64,000 bases of DNA, taken from contig JANTQA010000036.1 in the NCBI GenBank assembly GCA_027625915.1, positions 5,601,001 through 5,665,000 of the forward strand, in the 5' to 3' direction. The stretch comes from Anaeramoeba flamelloides. Taxonomy: Eukaryota; Metamonada; Anaeramoebidae. Of the stretch, positions 1 to 10,192 are shown in pieces; the first letter of the stretch is position 1, and each line of letters starts with the position of its first letter. The position numbers and the translations under genes are program-made. The notes below the pieces were generated by a model. It did not search any database. It was not told the origin of the DNA and saw nothing but the letters and a program-made list of their open reading frames with translations.

Positions 1-983
1 TTTATAATAGAGTCACAAAAACTATTTGAGCCATGGTATACGAATATCCTTTACACCCATTTACTTCATACTTTAATTCTCGATGAATCTGTGGTGTCAC
101 TGATCCCTTAAGGGGTATAATAAATAAAATTATAACTTAACTGTGTAAAACTTAATATCAAATCCAAACTAACAATTGATATTTTAATAAAATACTGAGA
201 TATTTCAATAAATGTTTGAAGATTTTTTTTTACTTTGTTTTCATTTTTATTGATTTTTATCATTGCAATTTGAAAAAAGTATTTTATTAGATCAAAAAAA
301 ATAACAAACTTGGTAAAATCACCTTGACTTTCAACTATTCTTTTGAATAGCTGTTTGGTTAATAGGTTTTATAAGATTAATATAAATGGGAAATTTAATA
401 CAATTTTTTTTTTTTTTTTTTGCATTTAGTTTTCTCTCTTATTTATCGACTTTTAAAAATTTTAATTATCTTTTTTCAACTGAAGTTAATAAATATTTTT
501 TAAAAGATCAAAATCATTTCTCAAAAATGTAAAAGTCATTTCAATTTGATAAACAAGTGATTGTTTGAGAATTTTATTGGAATACTTATATTTTAACATT
601 TCTGGGGCTCGTTTGTTGTCAATCTGTAAAACAAAAAAAAAACAAAAAACTCAAGTTTAATTTCGTGCTTTCCACAAAAATAAAAAGTTTTTAAAAAGAG
701 TTGTGAAAAACAACTACATACCTCACAAGTTGTTTCTCAAAATAAAAATTCAATGAGGTCTTTTAGAAGGGAAACTGAAAAATGTTTAAAAAAATTTGAA
801 AGGTTTTCCAAAAAGAATACCAAGATTTGTATTCAAAAAACCTAAAGACTCAAAAAACTCCAAAAATGTTCCCAATTATCCTTCTTATTTCTGAAAAAAA
901 AAAGAAAGGTAAAATAATTTCATTTTTTCTGAAAATATCACAAATTTTTTCAAACCGTTATTTTGCTTCTGCTTTAACACAAG
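1..983. other. AT-rich non-coding left edge
   Basis: Long A and T tracts with no convincing ORF on either strand. It includes the presumed promoter and 5' UTR of the gene that starts at 984, but no recognisable promoter element stands out from the AT background. Confidence 0.5.
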
Positions 984-2894
984 ATGACAAATAATGTGTC
1001 CTTATCAAGCACTGAATCTGATTTTGACGAAAGCTCACACACTTCATCCTCTCTAAGCGATGAACCAACATACTCGATCAATTCTGATCCCGATTTAATT
1101 GCATCTGAAATACCAAACATTGGTGATGAGAGCGATGAATTAAATTTTTTAGAAAACGTACCTTCAAGCTCTGAAAGTGAGAATTCTTCAGACGTTACAA
1201 GTTTAAACCTTGAGCCCAATAGTGGGGGTGAAGAAAAGGGATCAAGCCCAACTGAGACCGATAGTGATGATGGCATTGACAGCGACTTGGAAGGGAAAGA
1301 ATCGTCCTTTTCAAGTGAAAAGGAATCGAGTTCGTCTGTCACTGAAAAGCACGTTTCCTTGGTGGGGCATTATAAACATGGGTTTTATCAAGTCACCGAC
1401 AAGGAAGACTCAAACAGGATCTTTAATGCTGAAAGGCTCTGGAATTTGTTAAAGAGAATGAAGGAGAATAAATTTTTCAAAAAAAAAAAAGAGCTGAATG
1501 AGTTGCACTTAACGATCTTTATGAACACGCTTAGCGGCTGGAATAAAATAAATTTGTTTCGTTTTGATCGCTCTTTAATTCAACAAATGGAGCATCTCAA
1601 ATTGCAGTATGAGCTGGCATATGAATTGGCGTGCTCGTGGGCTGCCCTGGGCACCTTCCAATTCGAGATCATGATTGACACCGAGCTTAGTGGGAACAGG
1701 CAGCCTGCTGTCCTGATCATTAACAAAAGCAAGATCTATATCCAAAAGCCAAGGAACAACGAAAGCCCGAACCAGATCTTGCGGAACGATTATTTCGAAG
1801 ATCTCGTTGACGAAAGCCAAAAAAGGGAAACCTATTTTAGCGCAGAGTGGGGCCACTTGCTCTTTTGGATCTCCCGTACCAAGGTAACCGAGATTGTGAT
1901 CGAGAGCGCGGAGTCAAGTTCGATTGTTGGCCTGACGACGCTCAACGAGGAGATCAAGCTGGCGATTGCCTTCACGTTCCATCTTTACAACTCGTCAAAG
2001 GGGAAGGATCACAGGATTGGCAGGAATGGCAAAATTGAGAGCATCAATCTCCAAACGATCCACTATTTTGTCATGCCCAATTGGAGCGAAAAACAGTTGC
2101 GCCCAATTGCCAGCAAAATTGGGAGCTATTCACACGCCAAAAGGCTATTACAGAGTTATCTTGCAAGGTCAAAGAGCTATCATCAAAAAAAGCAAAAGAA
2201 TTTGAAACGGGGCTTTCTTAACGAAGACCAAACAGGAAAGAAGACAAAAGGCCGCAAGAATGTGAATAAGAATAAGAAATTGAAAAAGAGGGACAACGAA
2301 AAGGGAATGAAAAGCCAAAATTCAATCATAACAATAAACGATTTACAGGAATCAAATAAAAAAAATTCCAAAGCAAAAACTAGCACGCCATTAAAGGCAA
2401 TAATACTTGGATCCTCGGAAACTCGAATTAATCCAAAGCAAAAGCATTTAGTCGAAATTCTGAAAAATAAAAATGACGAGTTTTTTAAAAAAAGGCAATA
2501 CCAAAGGATCGAATGGCATTATTTTGATGACTTTGGCGCCAAATTATATTACCAGCAAAAGAAGATAATATTCCAAGTCTATGTCATCGTTAATAAAATT
2601 TATCCCATTCAGCCAGGCTTTCTTTTTTTAAAAAAATCCTTTCTCATAATCCAAGCGAAAAATTTCAAAATTAAAATACCCTTCACAAACGACTTCCTTT
2701 TGAAAAGCCTACAGGAAAACGAGAAATTGTTCCAAATACAATCACCAAAAAAAAAACACAAATATAATAAGAGCACATTCCTCATCGCAAAATCGACAAA
2801 CGATTCCAAATTGATCATTAGAACAATACAATATTTTTATAAGCAATGGTGGAATTCGAAAAATAAATCTAGCAAGACTAGATACCTTAATTAA
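984..2894 (+). CDS. Unrecognised protein, acidic Ser-rich head and two similar C-terminal modules
   Basis: A single uninterrupted 636-codon ORF. I do not recognise the family. Residues 1-125 are rich in Ser, Asp and Glu and look disordered. Residues 145-400 are folded-looking, with alternating hydrophobic segments and many aromatics. Residues 400-500 are a Lys/Asn/Arg-rich linker that could hold a nuclear localisation signal. Residues 505-630 are folded-looking again. Two stretches resemble each other: 224-341 starts FQFEIMIDTEL and ends in an amphipathic helix ending HLYNSSKGK; 530-630 starts FQVYVIVNKIY and ends YFYKQWWNSKNKS. The strand pattern followed by a C-terminal helix is reminiscent of PH-like folds, but that is inference. 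The middle of the gene (about 1570-2130) uses far more G/C-ending codons than its ends. The first ATG follows AT-rich spacer, and no intron is needed. Confidence 0.8.
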   Translation: MTNNVSLSSTESDFDESSHTSSSLSDEPTYSINSDPDLIASEIPNIGDESDELNFLENVPSSSESENSSDVTSLNLEPNSGGEEKGSSPTETDSDDGIDSDLEGKESSFSSEKESSSSVTEKHVSLVGHYKHGFYQVTDKEDSNRIFNAERLWNLLKRMKENKFFKKKKELNELHLTIFMNTLSGWNKINLFRFDRSLIQQMEHLKLQYELAYELACSWAALGTFQFEIMIDTELSGNRQPAVLIINKSKIYIQKPRNNESPNQILRNDYFEDLVDESQKRETYFSAEWGHLLFWISRTKVTEIVIESAESSSIVGLTTLNEEIKLAIAFTFHLYNSSKGKDHRIGRNGKIESINLQTIHYFVMPNWSEKQLRPIASKIGSYSHAKRLLQSYLARSKSYHQKKQKNLKRGFLNEDQTGKKTKGRKNVNKNKKLKKRDNEKGMKSQNSIITINDLQESNKKNSKAKTSTPLKAIILGSSETRINPKQKHLVEILKNKNDEFFKKRQYQRIEWHYFDDFGAKLYYQQKKIIFQVYVIVNKIYPIQPGFLFLKKSFLIIQAKNFKIKIPFTNDFLLKSLQENEKLFQIQSPKKKHKYNKSTFLIAKSTNDSKLIIRTIQYFYKQWWNSKNKSSKTRYLN

Positions 2895-3455
2895 TTTCAT
2901 TTTTTTTTTTTTTTTTTTCAATTTTTTTTTCATTTATTTTTTTTTTTTTTTTTTTTTTGATTGGAATTAATTCTGTTATTTTTTTAATTTTTTCTCTTTG
3001 ATATTAATATAATTATTTAGTATTATTTTATATATCATGTTATTTAATTATATTAGATTTTTCATTATTGATTTAAAAATAAATTTGAAAACTATCACAT
3101 TTTTGATTATATTTTGCTTTTGATTTTCATTTAGATCCAAATCTTGTATTTTTTTGAGCATAAGGGGTTTTTAGAAAAATGTTTATTATTGAAATATTAA
3201 AGAGTAAACAGAGAATAAAAAAATTAAAAATGTAAAGGTTTGTATGATGTTTTTGTTGAGATGTTGTTTTTTGTGGATTGATCAGAGGGTATATTTTGTA
3301 TTAATTAAATTTAAGTATTGGATTTTTGTAATCATTAGATATTTAAAATAAAAATAGTTTAAATGATTTTTTTTAAATTTTGGAACTGTTAGGTGAATTG
3401 AGTTAATTTGGATTTAAAAAAGAATGAATCTGTTTGTGGTGTATCAAGGGGGAGG

Positions 3456-3535
<80 letters not shown>

Positions 3536-3696
3536 AGAACCTGATTATTAGAAATTTAAATGTAAGTTGTGTCAAATTTGTGAAGAATACAGTCAGTTTC
3601 ACTTACGAGGTAAAGGAGTTTGAAGAATTATTAGGTTTCAAAAAAATCTTAGTTGAAGTTAGAAATTTCGGTTTTTGGATTATCGTCAGTTCACAA
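2895..3696. other. Gene-free spacer with poly-T tracts
   Basis: Very long T runs directly after the stop codon, then AT-rich sequence and a TG microsatellite. A short TACAGTCAGTTTCACTT stretch near 3588 matches the end of the CAGTCAG element family, but it has no partner arm. Confidence 0.5.
3459..3533. repeat. (TG)n microsatellite
   Basis: About 37 uninterrupted TG dinucleotide units. Confidence 0.97.
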
Positions 3697-4400
3697 CACT
3701 ACAAGGAAAATTTTTTCAAAAAAAAATCTCTAAATTTTGTATTTTTGAAATACACTCATATAATAAACATTATTATACATAACAATTTTCAATGAGGTTT
3801 ACAACTTTAATAGATATTAATAGGAATTGAAAAAAAAATGAAAGTTTTCAGTAATATTTTTTTCATTTTTAATTGTAAAATTTTTGAATTTTTTAATTGA
3901 CTTAGTAGAGAGATAATTTTCAAGTATTTTTTTTAATAGTATAAAAGGAAACATATTTTTGAATTTGAAAATAGTACAAAATATTTCAATCAAAAGATAT
4001 TGCTCAATTAAATTGAAAATCTGATTTTTTATCTGTTTTTGGAATATTTTTTATCATTTTATTTTTTTCCAGGTTTGAGTTTTTATATACGTTCCCGGTT
4101 GTTTTCTGCAAATTGCTTTAACATATATTCTTTTTTCAATCTTAATGTTCAATCAAAAATTAATTCATTTCAACTTTTTTCCAATATAAAAATACCCTGA
4201 AAATAGGTGTTTTTTTCAAAAGTCGGTATTTTTTGAAAAGGGGGTATTCAGATTTTCAAGAGTTTAAAAAGCTATCCAATTTTTTATTACATAAAATTAT
4301 GATAACTTTGAAAAAATAATTTATAAAAGAAGTATAACTTAAATCCAATGTATAGTTTTGGCTAACTTTTATTTTATGTATTTAAATTTTCCTTGTAGTG
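3697..4400. mobile_element. Non-autonomous element with CACTA-like ends
   Basis: The two ends are perfect 17-nt inverted repeats reading CACTACAAGGAAAATTT inward. The interior (about 670 nt) is AT-rich and has no coding potential. CACTA...TAGTG termini are the hallmark of CACTA/EnSpm transposons, which make 3-bp target duplications. Here the flanks (CAA and AAG) do not match, so assignment rests on the ends alone. Confidence 0.6.
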
Positions 4401-5662
4401 AAGTATAAATTGAAAAAAAATGAATTTACAAATATTCAATCTCTGGGCGAATTACCCATCGTTCTAAAATCAAAATAATCTGAAAAATTGATTTTCAAGT
4501 TTAGAGCTCTTTATCTCCTCTAGTTTAGAAGTTATTCTCAATTTTCGATTTTTTGTCAAAAAAAATTCTTTTTTTGAAATTTTGAATTTTTCATTTCTAA
4601 AAAAGCTACATTTTAACACAAAAATAATATTTTTTTTGGTGTTTTAAAGATCATCTTACTAGGGTAATTTTTGATCAAAAATATGATTTTGGTGAAAAAA
4701 ATTGAAAAAATTTAGGTTTTATAAAACAATTTTTTTTGAAATTTTTTTTACTACTCTTTTGATTTTCCCATTTTTGATTTACTCAAATTTTATATTTATA
4801 ATATATTTTAAACGACAATAGTTAATTATTTTTTAAATTTTGAATTTTTTTTTTCACTTTTATCCAAGTTAATTATAAAAATACATAAGTTACTGTGAAT
4901 ATGAGTTGATAAAATGATATATAAAAATCTATTTGACATAGACAAAATTTTTTTTTCAAAAATTTTTTATTTTGATTTTTTTTGTGAAGTTTTTAAATTT
5001 AAACTTTATGAAGATTAGTGGTTTCGAAAATATTTAGTATTTAAAATGGGTGTTTTTGACTTTTTTCAAAATTGAAAATTTTAAAAAATGTATATAAAAA
5101 TTTTTTTTCAAAATATTTTTTAAGGTACTAAAAATTGGTAACTTTGAAAAAAAAATGTTTTTTTTTAAACATCTCAAAAAAATGATTTTTATTTTTATTT
5201 TAACTAAAAAACAATGTTTAAAAAAAAAATTTTTTTTTTTAATTGGAAAACTCAAGTAAAATTTCATTTTTTTCAAATTTATCATAAAAAAATTCACATT
5301 TTCAATATTTTGAAAAAAAAATTAGTTTACCTCATTTTATTTTATCTAAATATTCATTTTTTCAAATTTTTGATAGTTTAATCACTAGAAAAATATAAAA
5401 AAAATGCTAAAACAATTCAAAAAAAGTTTTACTAGAGTTTCCTATTAAAATGATTTTTTCTAAAAAAAAAAATGTTTAGATATATTTTTTTCAATTCAAT
5501 TTTAAAGTTTTTTAATTTTTTTACAATGAAAATAAAAAAATTTTTTTTAATCATAAAAACTTAGAGTTTTTTTTTTCAAAAAAAAATATATTAGAAAAAT
5601 TACTCAATTAAAAATTCAATTTCATTATCTTCAGAATTTTATAATTTAAATTATCCAATAAT
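4401..5662. other. AT-rich gene-free stretch
   Basis: Homopolymer-rich sequence. The single ORF-like stretch on the minus strand (5034-5297) is Lys/Phe/Ile low complexity created by A and T runs. Nothing else is supported. Confidence 0.5.
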
Positions 5663-5743
5663 TACTCATTAGCTCAGCGGTAGAGCACCAAGATCTCAAA
5701 ATTTGAAAAGTGTGTATCCGGAGTTCGATTCCTGATAAGATCA
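5663..5743 (+). pseudogene. tRNA-like sequence, probably a tRNA pseudogene
   Basis: It has a good A box (TAGCTCAGCGGTAGAGC forms a normal D arm) and a good B box (GAGTTCGATTCC), and a T run follows downstream. A CTC triplet sits where a Glu anticodon would be. However, neither the acceptor arm nor the anticodon stem pairs, and the T stem is imperfect. An intron does not rescue the anticodon stem. Decayed tRNA or a tRNA-derived Pol III element are the two options. Confidence 0.5.
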
Positions 5744-5900
5744 ATTAAATAAATAGTTTTTTTTTATTTTTTTTTTTAAATTTTTAGATATAATTTGATC
5801 AATTAAAGTGTACATGTTTGCTACCTTAATTTACCTTTAAATCTTTACAAATTTTTTCTTTCAAAAATTCAAATCCTCTTAAGGTACCAAAATTCGGATA

Positions 5901-6472
5901 CAGTCAGTTTCACTTTTAAGACACAAACTTTCAACGAAATTTAAGGAACAAAAAAATCTCAAATTAAGGCACAAAACACTAGTGTGAATATGAATGTTGT
6001 AAAAAATAGAGTTTTTTTGATTTTCTCAAAAAATTGTGAGTTTCACACTGTTACCAAAGTTTAGGAAATAGAGATTTAAAAATGAGATTATATAAATAAG
6101 CAAAAAAGTATTTTAGACCAAAAACCGCCTCGAAATTACAGATGTTTTGTTTCCAAAAAAAATTTTGTTTTCAAAACAAAACATCTGTAATTTCAAGGCG
6201 GTTTTTGATTTAGAATTATTATTAACTTAAAATTTTAACACGATATAGATATATCCATAATCAAAACTTTGGTTACGGTGTGAAAATCACAATTTTTTGA
6301 GAAAATCAAAAAAACTCTATTTTTTACAACATTCATATTCACACTTGTGAAATTTGTAATATTTTTTTTTACAATTTATTTTACTAGAATTTGAATTTTG
6401 TGCCTTAATTTGAGATTTTTTTTGTGCCTTAAATTTCGTTGAAAGTTTGTGCCTTAAAAGTGAAACTGACTG
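5901..6472. mobile_element. CAGTCAG-family MITE, copy A, carrying an insertion
   Basis: Ends match the TA-flanked 197-nt CAGTCAGTTTCAC family. Each arm carries the direct repeat TTAAGGCACA or variants of it. The left flank is TA; the right one is degraded. The copy is 572 nt because another foldback sits in its left half at 5977-6349. Removing that insert and one 3-nt flank repeat leaves 196 nt, the normal size. Confidence 0.85.
5977..6349. mobile_element. Foldback element nested in copy A
   Basis: Long inverted arms start CACTAGTGTGAATATGAATG on the left and CACAAGTGTGAATATGAATG on the right (read inward). AAA lies on both sides, compatible with a 3-nt target duplication. The centre (about 6111-6218) holds a further near-perfect palindrome around ACCGCC...GGCGGT, so the whole unit is a nested hairpin. 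No coding capacity. Confidence 0.8.
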
Positions 6473-6705
6473 AAAATGCTGGTAACTAAGTAGTTTTTTC
6501 CGTGTGAGGAGTAGAAGATTTTAAAATATTTATATATACTAAAACCTACAATTAGAAAAAAAAAATTTAAAATTCATTTTAATCTATTGGGGTCACTATA
6601 TAAAAAATATAAAAACAAACTCAATTTTTCATTTTTTTGTGGGTCTTATATTTTTCGATTTATTGGCCAAAATAGTTGTGAAAAATCACTATTAAAAAAT
6701 TTGTA

Positions 6706-6903
6706 CAGTCAGTTTCACTTTTGAGGCACAAACTTTCAACGAAATTTAAGGTACAAAAAAATCTCAAATTAAGGCACAAAATTTGGATTTTTTTTTTTTT
6801 ACAATTTATTTTTACTAGAATCTGAATTTTGTGCCTTAATTTGAGATTTTTTTTGTGCCTTAAATTTCGTTGAAAGTTTGTGTCTTAAAAGTGACACTGA
6901 CTG
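6706..6903. mobile_element. CAGTCAG-family MITE, copy B
   Basis: 198-nt almost perfect palindrome flanked by TA on both sides. Each arm has three spaced copies of TTAAGGCACA or close variants. TA duplication and CAGT ends resemble Tc1/mariner derivatives (inference). Confidence 0.9.
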
Positions 6904-7092
6904 TATATAAAAATCGATTTTGGGCAATATCTAGAAAACTAGACTTCCTAGAGACTTCTAAACACCAAAAATCGAAATTTAAGAAATTTTTGAATTTGTT
7001 GAACAATAAAAAAAAATTTTGATCCCAGTTTAATATTTACTCTTGTGCAAAAGAAACAGATGAATTGTGATTTTATTGTGAAAATGATATTT

Positions 7093-7648
7093 AAAAGACC
7101 AAAAGTTTGGCGTGTAATCAATTATCAAAAGCTGTAAAGAACTTTTACTCAATTCAACTTATTCAAAAGGTTTATCGATTTTTAAAACTTGTTTGCTTTA
7201 CAATTTACAAAGAAGATTTCCCCAATAAAATAAAAAGGTGCATCATTTTTTTAAAATATTTAATTTTAACTTTTATTATTTTGTTTTATTGTGTTCTAAA
7301 GATTCAGTTGATTGTTTTTTATCTTTAAAAGTGTTTATTGTGTTCTAGAAAGGTACAGTCAGTTTCACTTTTAAGGCACAAACTTTCAACGAAATTTAAG
7401 GCACAATAAAAATCTCAAATTAAGGCAAAAAATTTGGAATTTTTTTTTTACAATTTATTTTTACTAGAATTTGAATTTTGTGCCTTAATTTGAGATTTTT
7501 TTTGTGCCTTAAATTTCGTTGAAAGTTTGTACCTTAAAAGTGAAACTGACTGTATTACAACTTATTTGATTCAATTGTGAGTATTTTTTCAAAATCTGTG
7601 TAACATTTTCTTTGAAAAGGGTTTATTTTCGGATTATGATGTTTTTGG
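7093..7648 (+). repeat. Dispersed repeat, copy 1 (interrupted by a MITE)
   Basis: The sequence before 7356 and after 7552 aligns with 49012-49370. Shared landmarks are a segment around TTTACAATTTACAAA and a segment around TTTGATTCAATT. The 7356-7552 MITE splits this copy and is absent from the other. Confidence 0.7.
7356..7552. mobile_element. CAGTCAG-family MITE, copy C
   Basis: 197-nt palindrome with TA on both sides, nearly identical to copy B. Its insertion point is visible by comparison with the related uninterrupted repeat near 49283. Confidence 0.92.
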
Positions 7649-7850
7649 ATTTTCTCGAAATACATTTTATTTTACATTTTTCTGATTTTTAACAAATACT
7701 TTAATCAATCAAATAAGTTATAATTTATTAAAAAATATTTCACAATTAAAATCAAATACTTGTTTATACGAAGTTAGTTAATAATATCATAGAATCACAT
7801 TCTTCAACTCTTTAATTAATCAAAAATATATTTTTAAAAGAAATATTCAT

Positions 7851-8040
7851 TTGGTTCAACTTTTTAGGTACAAACTTTGAACGAAATTTACAGTGCCAAA
7901 AAAATCTCAAATTAAGGTACATATTTCAGATTCTAGTAAAAATAATTTGTGTAAAAGAATTACAAATTTTGTGTATTAATTTGGGATTTTTGTGTCTTAA
8001 ATATCATTTAAAGTTTGTGACTTAAATTTGTGACTGACTG
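7851..8040. mobile_element. CAGTCAG-family MITE, copy D (decayed)
   Basis: Same internal landmarks (CAAACTTTGAACGAAATTTA on the left, GTGACTGACTG at the right end) but strongly diverged, with a degraded left terminus. It is an older copy than B, C or the one at 33505. Confidence 0.75.
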
Positions 8041-8298
8041 CAAAATTTTATGAAAATTAATTTCAATAAAATTTCTAATCTAATTTAATGGAATTGTGAC
8101 TTATTTGATTGATTAAATTGTTTGTTAGAAGATCAGATAAATGAAATCATTTGAAAATTAAAAAAAAATTTATTATTTTTAATTTTTGTTCTCAAAGAAT
8201 TTTTGTAAAAATAATTTTTAAAAACTTATTTTATTAAGTTTTATTCGATAAGAATTTAATCTCCAATATTTTTAAAACATGACTATTATGTAAATAAC

Positions 8299-8369
8299 GG
8301 GATAGTAGTTTAATGGTAGAATGCACGGTTGTGGTCCGTATGACGTAAGTTCGATTCTTGCCTATCCCA
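8299..8369 (+). tRNA. tRNA-His (GTG)
   Basis: 71-nt cloverleaf with no intron. The acceptor GGGATAG pairs fully with CTATCCC, the anticodon loop is TTGTGGT (anticodon GTG), and the T arm is GTAAG-TTCGATT-CTTGC. The discriminator is A73, as in other eukaryotic tRNA-His genes. No CCA is encoded, and the base before G1 is C, so the His-specific G(-1) would have to be added after transcription. A run of seven T directly after the gene is the Pol III terminator. Confidence 0.95.
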
Positions 8370-8693
8370 TTTTTTTACAACTTTTTTTTTATGCTGATAA
8401 CAAAGTTCAGATGATGAAGAAACAATTTCACTTGAAATGAGAATTGATCGATCAAAAGAAAATGAATTTTTCCAACATTAAAGTTTGATTAAAATAATTA
8501 TTTTTTTTTTTTCAAATTACAAAATGGAATATTTTGATTGTTGGCCTTAATCAAGATCAAAGAATGAAATTTTTTGGAAAATAAAATAAAAAGAGCATCC
8601 CAATTTCATAAGAAAATGATTCAAAAATACAGAATGAATAATTAACAGGACGATTTATTTTTTAACTTTTTTGTCTAAAATGTTCGAATAAAA

Positions 8694-9690
8694 TGTCACA
8701 GCAAGATCAATGGCTAAGATTAAATCGAGAGAAGAATTTGCTGAGAAACCACAAACAAAATGGAAACCAAACTACCAGAAATACAAGAAAAGAAACATTT
8801 TTTTAACAAAATAAACAAAAGAAACAAAATAAACAAAAGAAGCAAAATATACAAAATAAATAAAACAAACGAAACAAAATAAATAAAAGAAACAAAAGAA
8901 GTAAAATAAACAAAACGAAACAAACAAAACAAAAGAAAGCAAAATAAACAAAATAAACAAAATAAACAAAAGAATCAAAATAAACAAAATACACAAAGAA
9001 GCAAAATAAACAAACAAAACAAACGAAACAAAATAAACCAAACGTAACAAAAGAAACAAAAGAAAGCAAAAAAATAGAGTGATGCTAATTAAACTTGACC
9101 AGGAAAGGTTTGGTGTGAAGTGTTACTATGTTGCGATACTCAACAAATCATTTCCTTTTTCTTTTGTTTGTTCTTTCATGAAAGAGAACTAAGAACAAAA
9201 GGCAAGACTTGAAAATATTTTTCAAAAAACTCAAAAACAAGGTACGAACTCTATTGTCTGATCAACAAGATGTGTCAATAAAGAAGAAACACTCAAATTC
9301 GGATCTCGGATCGCAAACAACACCCCAACCAAAAAAAAATCCAAGAGAACAAGCCTTATGTTCTACAAACTCCAGATCAAGATCTTGAAAAGTTGAGGTA
9401 CCAAAGTGGCCTTTGCTTTAGCGTTCGAAAATCAGGCAGTCACAAGAAAATGCATGAACTTGCTCTTACAACCCCAGAATTGATTGAAATGCAATGAGCA
9501 TCGCAACCGACTGGAAAGGTGCCTTGTTTTATTCGCCACCATGCCACGATTTATTTTTTTTCCCACCAATGAACCCTCTTTTGGGTGTAATTGTTTTGAG
9601 CTGCATTTTGGCCATAGCCAACCAGAAGTTGAATGTGAAAAAGCCATAAAAAAATTAATGTTAAAATCAAACTGCCCGAAATAAAATTTT
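8694..9690 (+). pseudogene. Interrupted coding-like region, family not recognised
   Basis: This stretch has higher GC and protein-like composition in successive plus-strand segments, unlike the spacer around it. The first is a 37-codon segment starting MSQQDQWLRL at 8694. A Lys/Gln/Asn-type repeat (8800-9068) follows, then segments containing SDQQDVSIKKK (about 9260), SGLCFSVRKSGS (about 9410) and a 66-codon ORF at 9484-9684 containing GCNCFELHFGHSQPE. They lie in different frames with stops between, and no convincing splice sites join them. A decayed gene is the simplest reading; an unresolved intron-rich gene is the alternative. A 90-codon minus-strand ORF over 9432-9704 is probably a shadow. 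A MITE is inserted just after the last segment. Confidence 0.35.
8800..9068. repeat. (AAACAAAATA)-type low-complexity repeat
   Basis: Imperfect reiteration of AAACAAAATAAACAAAAGAA over about 270 nt. The three overlapping minus-strand ORFs made only of Phe, Leu, Tyr, Ser, Cys and Val are products of the repeat and not genes. Confidence 0.9.
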
Positions 9691-9707
9691 CTCCCAGGCT
9701 TCACTTA

Positions 9708-9931
9708 CTGTTAATTTCAAAATAAAAAGATCAAAATTTCATTCAGCTTTTCCAAAAAAAATTACATCTCAATTAATAAATAGAAAACATCAAAGTTCCC
9801 AATTCTAAAAAGATAATCAATAATTTAAGCTTCTTTTAAGGGATTAAAAATCTGAAAGGCATCATTATTTTTAAAATCTTTTTTTTGAAAAATGTGTGAA
9901 AATTTTGTTCCATTTATTTTGAAACAAATTG
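9708..9931. mobile_element. CTGTT-family MITE, copy 1
   Basis: 224 nt between TA dinucleotides. The left end is CTGTTAATTTCAAAATAAAA; the right end read inward is CAATTTGTTTCAAAATAAAT. It shares the subterminal CATTCAGC box with the copies at 15890 and 54122. No coding capacity. Confidence 0.8.
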
Positions 9932-9933
9932 TA

Positions 9934-10191
9934 CTATTTGTTGGAAAATAAATGTATCAAAATTTCCATTCAGCTTTCCCAACAAATCCTATCTCGAATA
10001 ATTAAAATAAATTTATAAATTCATCATTTCTAAAGAGAAAATTAATAAACCAAACTTTTTTTGAAGAATTAAAAATTTGAAAAGATCCAAGATTTGAAAT
10101 TTTAAAAAATTTGAAATTTTAAAAAACTTTGTAAATCTTTTTCTTTGGTAAGTTGAATGAAAATTTTTTTTCTTTTATTTGGCACTAAATA
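9934..10191. mobile_element. CTGTT-family MITE, copy 2, abutting copy 1
   Basis: It begins CTATTTGTTGGAAAATAAAT immediately after the TA that closes copy 1, so the two share one TA. The right end is more diverged (...TTTGGCACTAAATAAG). The next element (10193-11233) starts directly after it. Confidence 0.65.
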
Positions 10192-10192
10192 A

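Noticed and set aside
974-1342. 122-codon minus-strand ORF rich in Ser and Glu
   Set aside because: It is the antisense shadow of the Ser/Asp-rich head of the 984-2894 gene.
3588-3604. TACAGTCAGTTTCACTT as a solo end of the CAGTCAG family
   Set aside because: The match stops after about 17 nt and no partner arm was found, so it was not called an element.
8720-9069. Three overlapping minus-strand ORFs rich in Phe, Leu, Tyr, Val and Ser that resemble membrane proteins
   Set aside because: They are the translation of a reiterated AAACAAAATA repeat in all three frames.
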